Below are positions 1 to 8,999 of a DNA stretch of 64,000 bases, piece by piece. The translations under genes and the position numbers were made by a program. The notes beneath the pieces are model-generated. The model did no database searches, was not told the origin of the DNA, and was given only the letters and a program-made list of their open reading frames with translations. Location of the stretch: NCBI RefSeq assembly GCF_900187565.1, contig NZ_FYED01000012.1, forward strand, positions 124,001 through 188,000, read 5' to 3'. Origin of the DNA: Pseudomonas sp. Irchel 3A7. GTDB taxonomy: Bacteria > Pseudomonadota > Gammaproteobacteria > Pseudomonadales > Pseudomonadaceae. Positions within the stretch are counted from its first letter, which is position 1. Each line of letters starts with the position of its first letter.

Positions 1-1894
1 CGAACGCCTGGTTGCCGAGCATGACCATCAGCGTCGGCATGATCGCCAGGGTCAACGGCACCTTGATGACGATCTTCGAACCCTGGCCCTTGGCCGAGTA
101 GATGTTGATCGAGCCGTTGAGCTGGGAAATCTTGGTTTTCACCACGTCCATGCCCACGCCACGACCCGACACGTCGGAAATCTCAGTCTTGGTCGAGAAG
201 CCCGGGGCGAAAATCAGGTTGTAGCACTCGGTGTCGCTCAGCCGATCGGCCGCATCCTTGTCCATCACACCGCGTTTCACCGCGATGGAACGCAGGACGT
301 TCGGGTCCATGCCTTTACCGTCATCGGAGATCGATAGCAGGATGTGGTCACCCTCCTGCTCCGCGGCCAGGATGACCTTGCCGCCACGGGCCTTGCCCGA
401 CGCTTCGCGTTCTTCCGGCGACTCGATGCCGTGGTCGACTGCGTTGCGCACCAAGTGGACCAGCGGGTCGGCCAGGGCCTCGACGAGGTTCTTGTCGAGG
501 TCGGTTTCTTCGCCGACCAGCTCCAGGTTGATCTCTTTCTTGAGCTGGCGAGCCAGGTCGCGAACCAGGCGTGGGAAGCGCCCGAAGACTTTCTTGATCG
601 GTTGCATCCGGGTCTTCATGACCGCGGTCTGCAGGTCGGCCGTGACCACGTCGAGGTTCGACACGGCCTTGGACATGGCTTCATCGGCGCTGTTGGCGCC
701 GAGGCGGACCAGGCGGTTACGCACCAGCACGAGTTCGCCGACCATGTTCATGATTTCGTCGAGACGCGCGGTATCGACCCGCACGGTCGTCTCGGCTTCG
801 CTGGCCGGTTTTTCCGCTGGCGCCGATGCCGGGGCACGGGCCGGAGCCGGAGCGGCAGCAGCCGCTGGAGTTTCGGCTTTCGGCTCTGGTGCCTTGGCCA
901 CGGGTTTCGGTGCCGCAGCCTTGGCGACAGGTGCCGCCACCGGAGCACTGGTGCCCGAAGCGGTTCCAGAGGCAGTGCCAACTTCGGTGAACTTGCCTTT
1001 GCCGTGCAATTCGTCGAGCAGCGATTCGAATTCGTGATCGGTGATCAGGTCGCTACCGGCCGCAGCGGCGACAGGTGCTGCCGGGGTTGGCACCGAAGCG
1101 ATGGCCGATTCCAGCGCATCCACCGCAAAGTTGCCCTTGCCGTGCAACTGGTCGAGCAGTGCTTCGAATTCGTCATCCGTAATATCGGAGCTGTCGCCAG
1201 CGGCTTTCGGAGCTTCCGGCGCGGCAGGCGCGGCAGGCGCCACCACCGCATCAACGGCAAACTGGCCTTTACCGTGCAACTGGTCGAGCAACGACTCGAA
1301 CTCGGCATCGGTGATTTCGTCACTGGCAGCGCCGTCGCCGGCCGGTGCCGGAGCAGCCGCCGGCGCCTCGGCCTGTGCCTTCACGGCGTTCAGCGAGTCC
1401 AGCAGTTGTTCGAATTCATTGTCGGTAATATCGCCCGATTCGCTTTCAGCGACAGGCTCTTCAACCACGTCGGCAACGGGTGCCGGTGCGGCCTCGTCAG
1501 CCGTTTGCGGCTCGGCCAGACGGGCCAGGGCCGCGAGCAATTCAGGCGTGGCAGCCGTGATCGGGCTGCGCTCGCGGACTTCGCTGAACATGCTGTTCAC
1601 CGCGTCCAGTGCTTCGAGAACCACGTCCATCAATTCCGAGTCGACGCGACGTTCGCCCTTGCGCAGGATGTCGAACACGTTTTCGGCGATGTGACAGCAC
1701 TCCACCAGCTCGTTGAGCTGGAGGAAGCCGGCGCCCCCTTTTACAGTGTGAAAACCGCGAAAAATTGCATTGAGCAAGTCCGCATCATCCGGCCGGCTTT
1801 CCAGCTCGACCAGTTGCTCGGACAGTTGCTCTAGAATCTCGCCGGCCTCAACCAGGAAATCCTGAAGGATCTCTTCATCGGCGCCGAAGCTCAT
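1..1894 (-). CDS. cheA: Chemotaxis histidine kinase CheA (3' end outside window)
   Basis: This is the sensor kinase of the flagellar chemotaxis array; it phosphorylates CheY and CheB. About 631 codons are visible and the C-terminal CheW-like domain runs off the left edge. The P1 domain (residues 1-110) carries the phosphoryl-accepting His49 in FHTVKGGAGF. A long Ala/Pro-rich linker follows and contains four copies of ITDxEFExLLDxLHGKG or a close variant. After it come the dimerisation helix (VRVDTARLDEIMNMVGELV) and the ATPase domain, with N box VRNAVDHGIE, G1 DDGKGMD and G2 GRGVGMDVV. The ATG start at 1894 gives MSFGADEE. The gene lies 71 nt downstream of cheZ and is probably co-transcribed with cheY-cheZ. 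Confidence 0.96.
   Translation of the reverse strand, partial: MSFGADEEILQDFLVEAGEILEQLSEQLVELESRPDDADLLNAIFRGFHTVKGGAGFLQLNELVECCHIAENVFDILRKGERRVDSELMDVVLEALDAVNSMFSEVRERSPITAATPELLAALARLAEPQTADEAAPAPVADVVEEPVAESESGDITDNEFEQLLDSLNAVKAQAEAPAAAPAPAGDGAASDEITDAEFESLLDQLHGKGQFAVDAVVAPAAPAAPEAPKAAGDSSDITDDEFEALLDQLHGKGNFAVDALESAIASVPTPAAPVAAAAGSDLITDHEFESLLDELHGKGKFTEVGTASGTASGTSAPVAAPVAKAAAPKPVAKAPEPKAETPAAAAAPAPARAPASAPAEKPASEAETTVRVDTARLDEIMNMVGELVLVRNRLVRLGANSADEAMSKAVSNLDVVTADLQTAVMKTRMQPIKKVFGRFPRLVRDLARQLKKEINLELVGEETDLDKNLVEALADPLVHLVRNAVDHGIESPEEREASGKARGGKVILAAEQEGDHILLSISDDGKGMDPNVLRSIAVKRGVMDKDAADRLSDTECYNLIFAPGFSTKTEISDVSGRGVGMDVVKTKISQLNGSINIYSAKGQGSKIVIKVPLTLAIMPTLMVMLGNQAF
979..1435 (-). 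repeat. Four-copy coding repeat in the CheA linker
   Basis: Four diverged copies of a segment encoding ITDxEFExLLDxLHGKG lie at about 979-1047, 1128-1190, 1258-1320 and 1389-1435, spaced about 130 nt apart. The copy nearest P1 (1389-1435) is shorter and ends LLDSLN, lacking HGKG. Pro/Ala-rich spacers separate them. The copies form acidic short helices between the P1 and dimerisation domains, where other CheA proteins carry a CheY-binding P2 domain or a localisation linker. Confidence 0.85.
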
Positions 1895-1965
1895 TAATGG
1901 TGTGCTCCTAACAGGTCTAAAAACCCAAAAAACCTAAAATTCCAAAACTCTAGAAAACTAAAATT

Positions 1966-2754
1966 CTAAAATCCCAGGCTGGATAGCAAATCGTCCACAT
2001 CGTCCTGACCGGACACAACGTCTTCTCTTTTATCGGCATGAATCTGCGGACCTTCACCCTGAGAGAGATGTTTTTGTGGATCTTTTTCGGCAAGCATCGC
2101 TTCACGGTCATGTTCGATGCCCGCAAAGCGGTCCACCTGACTGGCCATGAGCACGAGCTTGAGCAGGTTGCTTTCAACTTCGGTGACCAGTTGGGTCACG
2201 CGCTTGATCACTTGACCGGTGAGGTCCTGGTAGTCCTGGGCAAGCAGGATGTCGTTGAGGTTGCTCGACACCGCGCGGCCGTCTTCGGCGCTGCGCGCCA
2301 GGAAACCGTCGACCCGCCGGGCCAGTTCGCGGAACTCTTCAGCCCCGACTTCGCGACGCATGAACCGTCCCCAGTCCGTGCTCAAGGCCTGGGCTTCATC
2401 GCTCAGGCGGTTGACCACCGGCGTGGCGCTTTCCACCAGGTCCATGGTGCGGTTGGCCGCGGCCTCGGTCAGCTTGACCACATAGGACAGGCGCTCGGTC
2501 GCATCCGTGATCTGTGACACTTCCTCGGCTTGCGGCATGTGCGGGTCAATCTGGAAATTGACGATCGCGCTATGCAGCTCGCGGGTGAGCTTGCCCACTT
2601 CCTGATACAGGCCGCGGTCACGGGTCTGGTTGAGCTCATGGATCAATTGCACAGCATCGCCGAACTTGCCCTTTTCAAGGCTCGCGACCAGTTCGACGGC
2701 GTGTTTTTTCAGGGTCGATTCAAAATCACCCTGCGAAGATTCGTTATGCCCCAT
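1966..2754 (-). CDS. cheZ: CheY-phosphate phosphatase CheZ
   Basis: CheZ accelerates dephosphorylation of CheY-P and so shortens the motor-switching signal. The 262-residue protein is mostly helical. The central segment AQDYQDLTGQVIKRV is the conserved active region, with the catalytic Gln in DLTGQ. The C-terminal peptide DDVDDLLSSLGF is the CheY-binding amphipathic helix typical of CheZ, joined by a flexible linker. The gene lies between cheY (19 nt upstream) and cheA. The start MGHNESSQGDFE matches other Pseudomonas CheZ proteins. Confidence 0.96.
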   Translation of the reverse strand: MGHNESSQGDFESTLKKHAVELVASLEKGKFGDAVQLIHELNQTRDRGLYQEVGKLTRELHSAIVNFQIDPHMPQAEEVSQITDATERLSYVVKLTEAAANRTMDLVESATPVVNRLSDEAQALSTDWGRFMRREVGAEEFRELARRVDGFLARSAEDGRAVSSNLNDILLAQDYQDLTGQVIKRVTQLVTEVESNLLKLVLMASQVDRFAGIEHDREAMLAEKDPQKHLSQGEGPQIHADKREDVVSGQDDVDDLLSSLGF

Positions 2755-2773
2755 AGCTCCCCCGTGGCGCAGT

Positions 2774-3145
2774 TCAACCGATGCGTTCGAAAATCTTCTC
2801 GATTTTTTCTTTCAACGCCTGGGCCGTGAAGGGTTTGACCACATAGCCGTTTACACCGGCCTGGGCCGCTTCGATGATCTGTTCGCGCTTGGCTTCAGCG
2901 GTCACCATCAGCACCGGCAGGTGCTTGAGCTTTTCATCGGCACGCACGTGGCGCAGCAGATCGATACCGGTCATGCCAGGCATGTTCCAGTCCGTTACCA
3001 GAAAGTCGATGCTCCCGCTGTTGAGTACCGGAATGGCGGTAATGCCATCGTCGGCCTCGACCGTGTTGGTGAACCCAAGGTCACGCAACAGGTTTTTTAT
3101 GATCCGCCGCATCGTTGAGAAGTCATCAACGATGAGGATTTTCAT
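2774..3145 (-). CDS. cheY: Chemotaxis response regulator CheY
   Basis: A single-domain receiver of 123 residues that carries the CheA signal to the flagellar switch (FliM/FliN). The acidic pocket residues are Asp7/Asp8, the phosphorylation site is Asp52 in VTDWNMPG, and the conserved Thr (VTAEA) and Lys (VVKPF) are present. The reading frame stays open far upstream, but the ATG at 3145 gives the family N-terminus MKILIVDDFSTMRRI. A fliA-distal terminator-like hairpin lies just upstream, so cheYZA may also have its own promoter. Confidence 0.97.
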   Translation of the reverse strand: MKILIVDDFSTMRRIIKNLLRDLGFTNTVEADDGITAIPVLNSGSIDFLVTDWNMPGMTGIDLLRHVRADEKLKHLPVLMVTAEAKREQIIEAAQAGVNGYVVKPFTAQALKEKIEKIFERIG

Positions 3146-3176
3146 GTTCTTGTCCAATTCGACCTCCAAGCAGACT

Positions 3177-3202
3177 AAAACGCGCCCAGCACCTGGACGC
3201 GC
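3177..3202 (-). terminator. Possible terminator between fliA and cheY
   Basis: On the minus strand a GC-rich stem (GCGTCCAG pairing with CTGGGCGC, one G-T pair) with a short GTG loop is followed by TTTT. It lies about 110 nt after the fliA stop and 30 nt before cheY. The T-run is short, so it could be only partly effective. Confidence 0.4.
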
Positions 3203-3311
3203 CATTTCAATCAATCTGGCAAAACACTTGATGACTGTCTGGAGTACAGCGGATCGAGACCGGCGCGGTTCATCACCCCACCAGCCACGTCGCAGTGCCC
3301 CCACACTGCCT

Positions 3312-4052
3312 TCAGCGCGCTCGCCACTCTCCCAAACGCCCCCGCAAACGGGCCGCGCACTGGCTGTGTAACTGGCTGACCCGAGATTCGCTGACCCCCA
3401 GGACCTCACCGATTTCCTTGAGATTCAGCTCTTCGTCGTAGTACAGCGCCAACACCAGTCGCTCACGCTCCGGCAAATTGGCAATCGCGTCCGCCAGCGC
3501 CGCCTGGAAGCGTTCATCTTCCAGATCGCGTGACGGTTCGAGATGAGCACTCGCGCCATCCTCGTGCAGCCCTTCGTGTTCGCCGTCCTGCAACAGATCG
3601 TCGAAGCTGAACAAGCGGCTGCCCAGGGTGTCGTTCAAAATCCCGTAGTAATCGTCGAGACTCAATTGGAGTTCGGCCGCAACTTCGTGATCTTTAGCGT
3701 CACGGCCTGTTTTAGCTTCAATCGAGCGAATGGCGTCGCTGACCATCCGGGTATTGCGGTGGACCGAACGTGGCGCCCAATCCCCCTTGCGTACTTCATC
3801 GAGCATGGCGCCGCGGATGCGGATGCCCGCGTACGTCTCGAAACTCGCGCCTTTGCTGGCGTCGTATTTGGTCGACACTTCAAGCAGGCCGATCATCCCG
3901 GCCTGGATCAGGTCTTCGACCTGGACGCTGGCCGGCAGACGCGCCAGCAGGTGGTAGGCAATGCGTTTGACCAGTGGCGCGTAACGCTCGATCAGCTCGT
4001 ACTGCGCGTCCCGCGCCGACTTCTTGTAGAGGTTGTAACCGCTGGCTGTCAT
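3312..4052 (-). CDS. fliA: Flagellar sigma factor FliA (sigma-28)
   Basis: Directs RNA polymerase to late flagellar promoters such as fliC; FlgM (outside the window) is its usual anti-sigma factor. The 246-residue protein has region 2 (IERYAPLVKRIAYHLLARLP, then VEDLIQAGMIGLLEV and FETYAGIRIRGAMLDEVRKGDW) and region 4 (LKEIGEVLGVSESRVSQL), with a sigma-3 linker between. The ATG at 4052 overlaps the fleN stop as ATGA and gives MTASGYNLYKK, the usual Pseudomonas N-terminus. The frame stays open upstream but runs through fleN, so longer starts are unlikely. Confidence 0.97.
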   Translation of the reverse strand: MTASGYNLYKKSARDAQYELIERYAPLVKRIAYHLLARLPASVQVEDLIQAGMIGLLEVSTKYDASKGASFETYAGIRIRGAMLDEVRKGDWAPRSVHRNTRMVSDAIRSIEAKTGRDAKDHEVAAELQLSLDDYYGILNDTLGSRLFSFDDLLQDGEHEGLHEDGASAHLEPSRDLEDERFQAALADAIANLPERERLVLALYYDEELNLKEIGEVLGVSESRVSQLHSQCAARLRGRLGEWRAR

Positions 4053-4879
4053 AGCACAGGTCCTGCCGTTTGTTGCACGAGGCGCTCGACGAAAAACTCC
4101 AGGTGCCCGCGCGGGTTGGCGGGCAGCGGCCAGGTATCGACCTTCTGTGCGATGGCCTTGAACGCCAGCGAGCACTTGGAACGCGGGAACGCTTCGTAGA
4201 CCGCACGCTGCTTCTGCACGGCCTTGCGCACGCTTTCGTCGTACGGCACGGCGCCAACGTATTGCAGGGCGACGTCGAGGAAGCGGTCGGTCACCTTGGT
4301 CAACTTGGCGAACAGGTTGCGGCCTTCCTGCGGGCTCTGCGCCATGTTGGCCAGGACGCGGAAGCGATTCATGCCGTAATCGCGGTTAAGCAATTTGATC
4401 AATGCGTAGGCGTCGGTGATCGAGGTCGGCTCGTCGCAGACCACCAGCAACACTTCCTGCGCGGCGCGCACAAAACTGACTACCGAGTCACCGATACCCG
4501 CAGCGGTGTCGATCACCAGTACGTCGAGATTGTCGCCGATGTCGCTGAACGCCTGGATCAGGCCGGCGTGTTGCGCCGGGCTCAAATGCACCATGCTCTG
4601 GGTGCCGGACGCGGCCGGAACGATGCGGATGCCGCCTGGCCCCTGCAACAGGACGTCGCGCAGCTCGCAGCGGCCTTCAATCACGTCGGCCAGGGTACGT
4701 TTGGGTGTCAGGCCCAGCAGAACGTCGACGTTCGCCAGCCCCAGATCGGCGTCCAGCAGCATGACGCGCCGGCCAAGCTCAGCCAAAGCCAGGGACAAGT
4801 TCACTGACACGTTAGTTTTCCCGACGCCACCTTTGCCGCCGGTCACCGCGATCACCTGTACGGGATGCATGCTGCCCAT
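4049..4879 (-). CDS. fleN: Flagellar number regulator FleN (FlhG), MinD-like ATPase
   Basis: An antagonist of FleQ that limits the cell to one or a few polar flagella. The deviant Walker A motif GGKGGVGKT is at residues 14-22, the switch segment DADLGLANVD at about 43-52, and VIDTAAGIG follows. At 276 residues it has the normal length. In Pseudomonas FleN binds FleQ and alters its ATPase and promoter activity. It sits in the conserved flhA-flhF-fleN-fliA string and overlaps fliA by 4 nt. Confidence 0.97.
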   Translation of the reverse strand: MGSMHPVQVIAVTGGKGGVGKTNVSVNLSLALAELGRRVMLLDADLGLANVDVLLGLTPKRTLADVIEGRCELRDVLLQGPGGIRIVPAASGTQSMVHLSPAQHAGLIQAFSDIGDNLDVLVIDTAAGIGDSVVSFVRAAQEVLLVVCDEPTSITDAYALIKLLNRDYGMNRFRVLANMAQSPQEGRNLFAKLTKVTDRFLDVALQYVGAVPYDESVRKAVQKQRAVYEAFPRSKCSLAFKAIAQKVDTWPLPANPRGHLEFFVERLVQQTAGPVL

Positions 4880-4995
4880 GTTATTTCTTTACCTTGTCTT
4901 GCATAGACGGAGGCCACATTACTGGCTGCGCGTTCGCAACTGGAACAATGCATGGCAGACCATCGATGTAGGTACAAAAACGATTCATTGTCACC

Positions 4996-6321
4996 TCAGC
5001 CTACCTGCTTGGTCGGGCTGTGGTAGATATCAGCGAACATGTCAGCCATGGCTTCTTCGCTGGGCTCTTCCTGCATTTGCACGCTAACGGCGCGACTGAC
5101 CAGTTGATGACGACGCGGCAGATGCAAATCATCCGGAATCCGCGGGCCATCGGTCAGGTACGCCACCGGCAACTCATGGCTGATGGCAAGGCTCAACACC
5201 TCGCCCAGACTCGCCGTTTCATCCAGTTTAGTCAGGATGCAGCCAGCGAGCCCGCAGCGCTTGTAACTGTGATAAGCGGCGGTTAGAACCTGTTTCTGGC
5301 TGGTGGTTGCCAGGACCAGGTAATTTTTTGACTTGATGCCACGCCCGGCCAGGCTTTCAAGCTGCATGCGCAGCGCCGGATCGCTGGCTTGCAGGCCGGC
5401 GGTATCGATCAGCACGACGCGTTTGCGCAACAGTGGATCCAGCGCCTGCACCAGCGATTGCCCCGGATCGACGTGAGTTACCGACACGTTGAGAATCCGG
5501 CCCAGGGTCTTGAGTTGCTCCTGGGCACCAATACGATAGCTGTCCATGCTCACCAGCGCGATGTTTTGCGCGCCGTATTTGAGCACGTAACGGGCAGCCA
5601 GCTTGGCCAGGGTGGTGGTCTTGCCCATGCCGGCAGGGCCGACCATGGCAATCACACCGCCCTCTTCCAGCGGTTCGACTTCCGGCGTGGCAATCATCCG
5701 TGCCAAGTGCGCCAGCAACATGCGCCAGGCCTGGCGAGGTTCTTCGATATCGGTGATCAGCGCCAGCAAGTCCCGCGACAACGGGCCGGACAGGCCGATG
5801 CGCTGCAAGCGGCGCCAGAGGTTAGCCTGGTCCGGGCGGCTGCCTTGCAGCTGATTCCACGCCAAAGAGCCAAGTTGTACTTCAAGCAATTCGCGCAGAC
5901 CGTTGAGTTCGAAGCGCATCGAGTCGAATACCCGCTGATCGACCGCAGGCGCAGCAGCAGGTGCCGGCGCCGGGCGACGGGGCTCGGCGTAAGTGGGTTC
6001 GATCAGTGGCTCGGCGGCCGTGAGCGGCAGGCCGGCGAACAACTGGCGATTGGTGGCGTTATCGCTCTCGCCCTCGCTGCGCAGGCTCAATTCGGCCTGG
6101 GCGGTGACGATCCGCGATTGCGTCTTGCGCAGCTCGTCTTCAAGTTCCATGTTCGGAACACGCGGTGCCAGCGCCGACAGCTTGTAATCCAGGGCAGCCG
6201 TCAGCTCGACACCACCGGCGATGCGGCGGTTGCCAATGATGGCGGCATCGGCGCCCAGCTCATCACGAACCAGTTTCATGGCCTGACGCATATCGGCGGC
6301 GAAAAAACGCTTAACTTGCAT
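4996..6321 (-). CDS. flhF: Flagellar placement GTPase FlhF
   Basis: An SRP-type GTPase that marks the pole where the flagellum is built. The 441-residue protein has a variable N-terminal B domain, a Pro/Ala-rich linker near residues 112-126, and the NG GTPase domain with P-loop GPAGMGKT (228-235), DTAGL and TKLDE motifs. The start lies 11 nt after the flhA stop, with a GAGG Shine-Dalgarno 9 nt upstream of ATG, so it is co-transcribed with flhA. Confidence 0.97.
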   Translation of the reverse strand: MQVKRFFAADMRQAMKLVRDELGADAAIIGNRRIAGGVELTAALDYKLSALAPRVPNMELEDELRKTQSRIVTAQAELSLRSEGESDNATNRQLFAGLPLTAAEPLIEPTYAEPRRPAPAPAAAPAVDQRVFDSMRFELNGLRELLEVQLGSLAWNQLQGSRPDQANLWRRLQRIGLSGPLSRDLLALITDIEEPRQAWRMLLAHLARMIATPEVEPLEEGGVIAMVGPAGMGKTTTLAKLAARYVLKYGAQNIALVSMDSYRIGAQEQLKTLGRILNVSVTHVDPGQSLVQALDPLLRKRVVLIDTAGLQASDPALRMQLESLAGRGIKSKNYLVLATTSQKQVLTAAYHSYKRCGLAGCILTKLDETASLGEVLSLAISHELPVAYLTDGPRIPDDLHLPRRHQLVSRAVSVQMQEEPSEEAMADMFADIYHSPTKQVG

Positions 6322-6332
6322 AACCCACTACC

Positions 6333-8462
6333 TCAGCCGTTGGGCCCTACTGTCGCAACGATGGTCACTTGCTTGTTGTCAGGAATTTCCTGGTAAGCCA
6401 GAACGTGCAAACCCGGCACTGCCAGTCGGCCAAACCGCGAGAGCATCGCGCGAACCGGGCCGGCTACCAGCAGAATCACCGGTTGACCTTGCATCTCCTG
6501 GCGTTGCGCCGCATCGATCAACGAACGTTGCAGCTTCTCAGCCATGCTTGGCTCCAACAGAACGCCCTCTTCCGAGCCTTGTCCTGCCTTCTGCAGACTA
6601 TTGAGCAATATTTGTTCCAACCTTGGCTCCAGCGTGATAACTGGCAGCTCGGAGTCAGTGCCTACAATGCTTTGGACGATAGCGCGGGAAACGCCGACGC
6701 GCACCGCGGCCACCAATGCGGCAGTATCTTGACTCTTGGACGCGTTGTTGGCGATGGCTTCGGCAATGCTGCGAATATCGCGCACCGGCACCTGCTCGGC
6801 CAGCAGCGCCTGCAGGACCTTGAGCAATTGCGACAGCGACAGCACGCCCGGTACCAGTTCTTCGGCCAGTTTCGGCGAGTTTTTCGCCAGCAATTGCATG
6901 AGCTGCTGCACTTCCTCGTGACCGATCAGCTCGCTGGAGTGCTTGTACAGAATCTGGTTCAAGTGGGTTGCCACCACGGTACTGGCATCGACCACGGTGT
7001 AGCCCAGCGATTGCGCCTGGGCACGCTGGCTGATTTCGATCCACACCGCCTCCAGCCCGAAAGCCGGATCTTTGGCGGTGATGCCGTTGAGCGAGCCGTA
7101 GACCTGCCCCGGGTTGATCGCCAGTTCGCGGTCCGGGTAGATCTCCGCTTCCGCCAGGATCACCCCCATCAGGGTCAGGCGATAGGCACTCGGTGCCAGA
7201 TCGAGGTTGTCGCGGATGTGCACGGTCGGCATCAGGAAACCCAGGTCCTGGGACAGCTTCTTGCGCACGCCCTTGATCCGCGCCAGCAATTGACCACCCT
7301 GATTGCGGTCCACCAGCGGAATCAGGCGATAGCCCACTTCCAGGCCGATCATGTCGATCGGCGTCACGTCATCCCAGCCCAACTCCTTGGTTTCCTGGGC
7401 GCGGGCCGGCGACGGCAGCAGCTCCTGTTGACGCTTGACCTCTTGCAGAGCCTGGACCTTGACGATGTTCTGCTTGCGCCAGAACAGGTACGCGCCACCC
7501 GCCGCCAGGGCGGCCATGCTCAGGAAGGAAAAATGCGGCATGCCGGGCACCAGGCCCATCACCGCCATCAGGCCAGCCGACACGGCCAGGGCCTTGGGCG
7601 AGGCGAACATCTGGCGATTGATCTGCTTGCCCATGTCTTCCGAACCGGAAGCACGGGTCACCATGATCGCCGCCGCGGTGGACAACAGCAGTGATGGCAA
7701 TTGCGCCACCAAACCGTCACCGATGGTCAACAGTGCGTAAACCTTGCCGGCATCGGCGAACGTCATGTTGTGCTGGAAGATACCGACCGCCATGCCGCCG
7801 ATCAGGTTGATGAACAGAATCAGCAAACCGGCGATGGCGTCACCGCGCACGAACTTGCTGGCACCGTCCATGGAGCCGTAGAACTCGGCCTCCTGGGCCA
7901 CTTCCGAACGACGGGCCTTGGCCTGGGCCTGGTCGATCAGGCCGGCGTTGAGGTCAGCGTCGATCGCCATTTGCTTGCCGGGCATCGCATCGAGGGTGAA
8001 ACGCGCGCTCACCTCGGAAATCCGCCCGGCACCCTTGGTGACCACGACGAAGTTGATGATCATCAGAATCGCGAACACCACGATACCGACCACATAGTTA
8101 CCGCCGATCACCACCTCGCCGAAGGCCTGGATCACCTTACCGGCGGCGGCGTGACCATCCTGGCCGTGGAGCATCACCACCCGCGTGGAGGCCACGTTCA
8201 ACGCCAGCCGCAACAGCGTCGCCACCAGCAGAATGGTCGGGAACACTGCGAAGTCCAGCGGCCGCAAGGCGTAGACGCAGACCAGCAGCACGACAATCGA
8301 CAAGGCAATGTTGAAGGTGAAAAACACGTCGAGCAGGAACGGCGGCATCGGCAACATCATCATCGCCAACATGACCAGCAGCAACAACGGCACGCCCAGA
8401 TTGCCTCGACTGAGGTCTGCCATGTGCGTGCGTGTACTGCTGAGTAACTGAGAGCGATCCAC
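6333..8462 (-). CDS. flhA: Flagellar type III export gate protein FlhA
   Basis: The large inner-membrane subunit of the flagellar export apparatus. Its N-terminal half has about eight transmembrane helices, including the conserved cytoplasmic loop (GAGRISEVSARFTLDAMPGK) typical of the FHIPEP family. The C-terminal half is the cytosolic nonameric ring that docks chaperone-substrate complexes. It is 709 residues, the usual size. The start is GTG at 8462 (MDRSQLLSS), matching family N-termini; an in-frame ATG 13 codons later (MADLSRG) is the alternative. In contrast with many flagellar clusters, flhB is separated from flhA by a foreign-looking insert. Confidence 0.97.
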   Translation of the reverse strand: MDRSQLLSSTRTHMADLSRGNLGVPLLLLVMLAMMMLPMPPFLLDVFFTFNIALSIVVLLVCVYALRPLDFAVFPTILLVATLLRLALNVASTRVVMLHGQDGHAAAGKVIQAFGEVVIGGNYVVGIVVFAILMIINFVVVTKGAGRISEVSARFTLDAMPGKQMAIDADLNAGLIDQAQAKARRSEVAQEAEFYGSMDGASKFVRGDAIAGLLILFINLIGGMAVGIFQHNMTFADAGKVYALLTIGDGLVAQLPSLLLSTAAAIMVTRASGSEDMGKQINRQMFASPKALAVSAGLMAVMGLVPGMPHFSFLSMAALAAGGAYLFWRKQNIVKVQALQEVKRQQELLPSPARAQETKELGWDDVTPIDMIGLEVGYRLIPLVDRNQGGQLLARIKGVRKKLSQDLGFLMPTVHIRDNLDLAPSAYRLTLMGVILAEAEIYPDRELAINPGQVYGSLNGITAKDPAFGLEAVWIEISQRAQAQSLGYTVVDASTVVATHLNQILYKHSSELIGHEEVQQLMQLLAKNSPKLAEELVPGVLSLSQLLKVLQALLAEQVPVRDIRSIAEAIANNASKSQDTAALVAAVRVGVSRAIVQSIVGTDSELPVITLEPRLEQILLNSLQKAGQGSEEGVLLEPSMAEKLQRSLIDAAQRQEMQGQPVILLVAGPVRAMLSRFGRLAVPGLHVLAYQEIPDNKQVTIVATVGPNG

Positions 8463-8604
8463 CGGTAATCCCCGTGCCTTTAAAGCAAACTTTTGACGCC
8501 TGAAGCGGGCGCAGCGGGGCTACTGCAAGAAGCTTTCCAACTTTTGCGGGGGGTTGAAATAGAGGGGTTTGTCAGAGGAAATTTGTATTGCCTGCTCTGG
8601 CCTC

Positions 8605-8698
8605 TTCGCGAGCAGGCTCGCTCCCACAATATGTTCGAAGCCGACCGTGAATCCAGCGTTCGACACAGACCCCCTGTGGGAGCGAGCCTGCTCGCGAA
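8605..8698. repeat. REP inverted pair (REPIN) 1
   Basis: Two inverted copies of the 24-nt REP unit (core GTGGGAGCGAGCCTGCTCGC), at 8605-8628 and 8675-8698, separated by 46 nt. The orientation here is tail to tail compared with several other pairs in the window. Confidence 0.9.
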
Positions 8699-8748
8699 GA
8701 GGCCGGAACTACCTACCCGCAATCCAGGCACTCGAATCAAATCCCCGC

Positions 8749-8880
8749 GTGGCGAGGGAGCTTGCTCCCGTTGGGGCGCGCAGCGGACCCAAAACCTGTG
8801 ACCGCGATCATTCAGACGGACCGCATCTAACGGGTTTACGGCTGCTGCGCAGCCGAGCGGGAGCAAGCTCCCTCGCCACA
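8749..8880. repeat. Inverted pair of a second REP-like family
   Basis: Inverted copies of GTGGCGAGGGAGCTTGCTCC at about 8749-8770 and 8858-8880. The unit differs from the other REPs in the window but has the same plan, an imperfect palindrome led by GTGG. It is the only pair of this family seen here. Confidence 0.8.
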
Positions 8881-8999
8881 GGTATTGGGTGCTTCAGGAG
8901 ATTGAGCCGCGACCGAACCTATCAGTTCTGCTAGTACCCTCCCCATGCAATCCCACCGATACTGAGCGCCAGCACTTCGGACCTTCGGAGCACTCACGC

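Larger units (their letters stand above)
8463..8999. other. Gene-free stretch between flhA and the RHS gene
   Basis: About 540 nt with no supported gene. It holds an inverted pair of the common REP family at 8605-8698 and an inverted pair of a second REP-like family at 8749-8880. The flhA promoter must lie in the part next to 8462. A GGCACG element at about 8475-8480 resembles a sigma-54 -24 box but has a poor -12 partner. Confidence 0.7.

Noticed and set aside
344..1834. Long plus-strand open frame opposite cheA
   Set aside because: It is an antisense shadow produced by high G+C third positions; its product is His/Arg/Gln-rich low complexity and cheA is certain.
8466..8481. Sigma-54-like GGCACG element just before flhA
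   Set aside because: The -12 box lacks GC and the start would fall inside the GTG-started coding region; not strong enough to call.
8480..8866. Open frames inside the REP block upstream of the RHS gene
   Set aside because: They are translations of REP repeats (for example the REASRQ/EPARE-type peptides) and recur at other REP sites.
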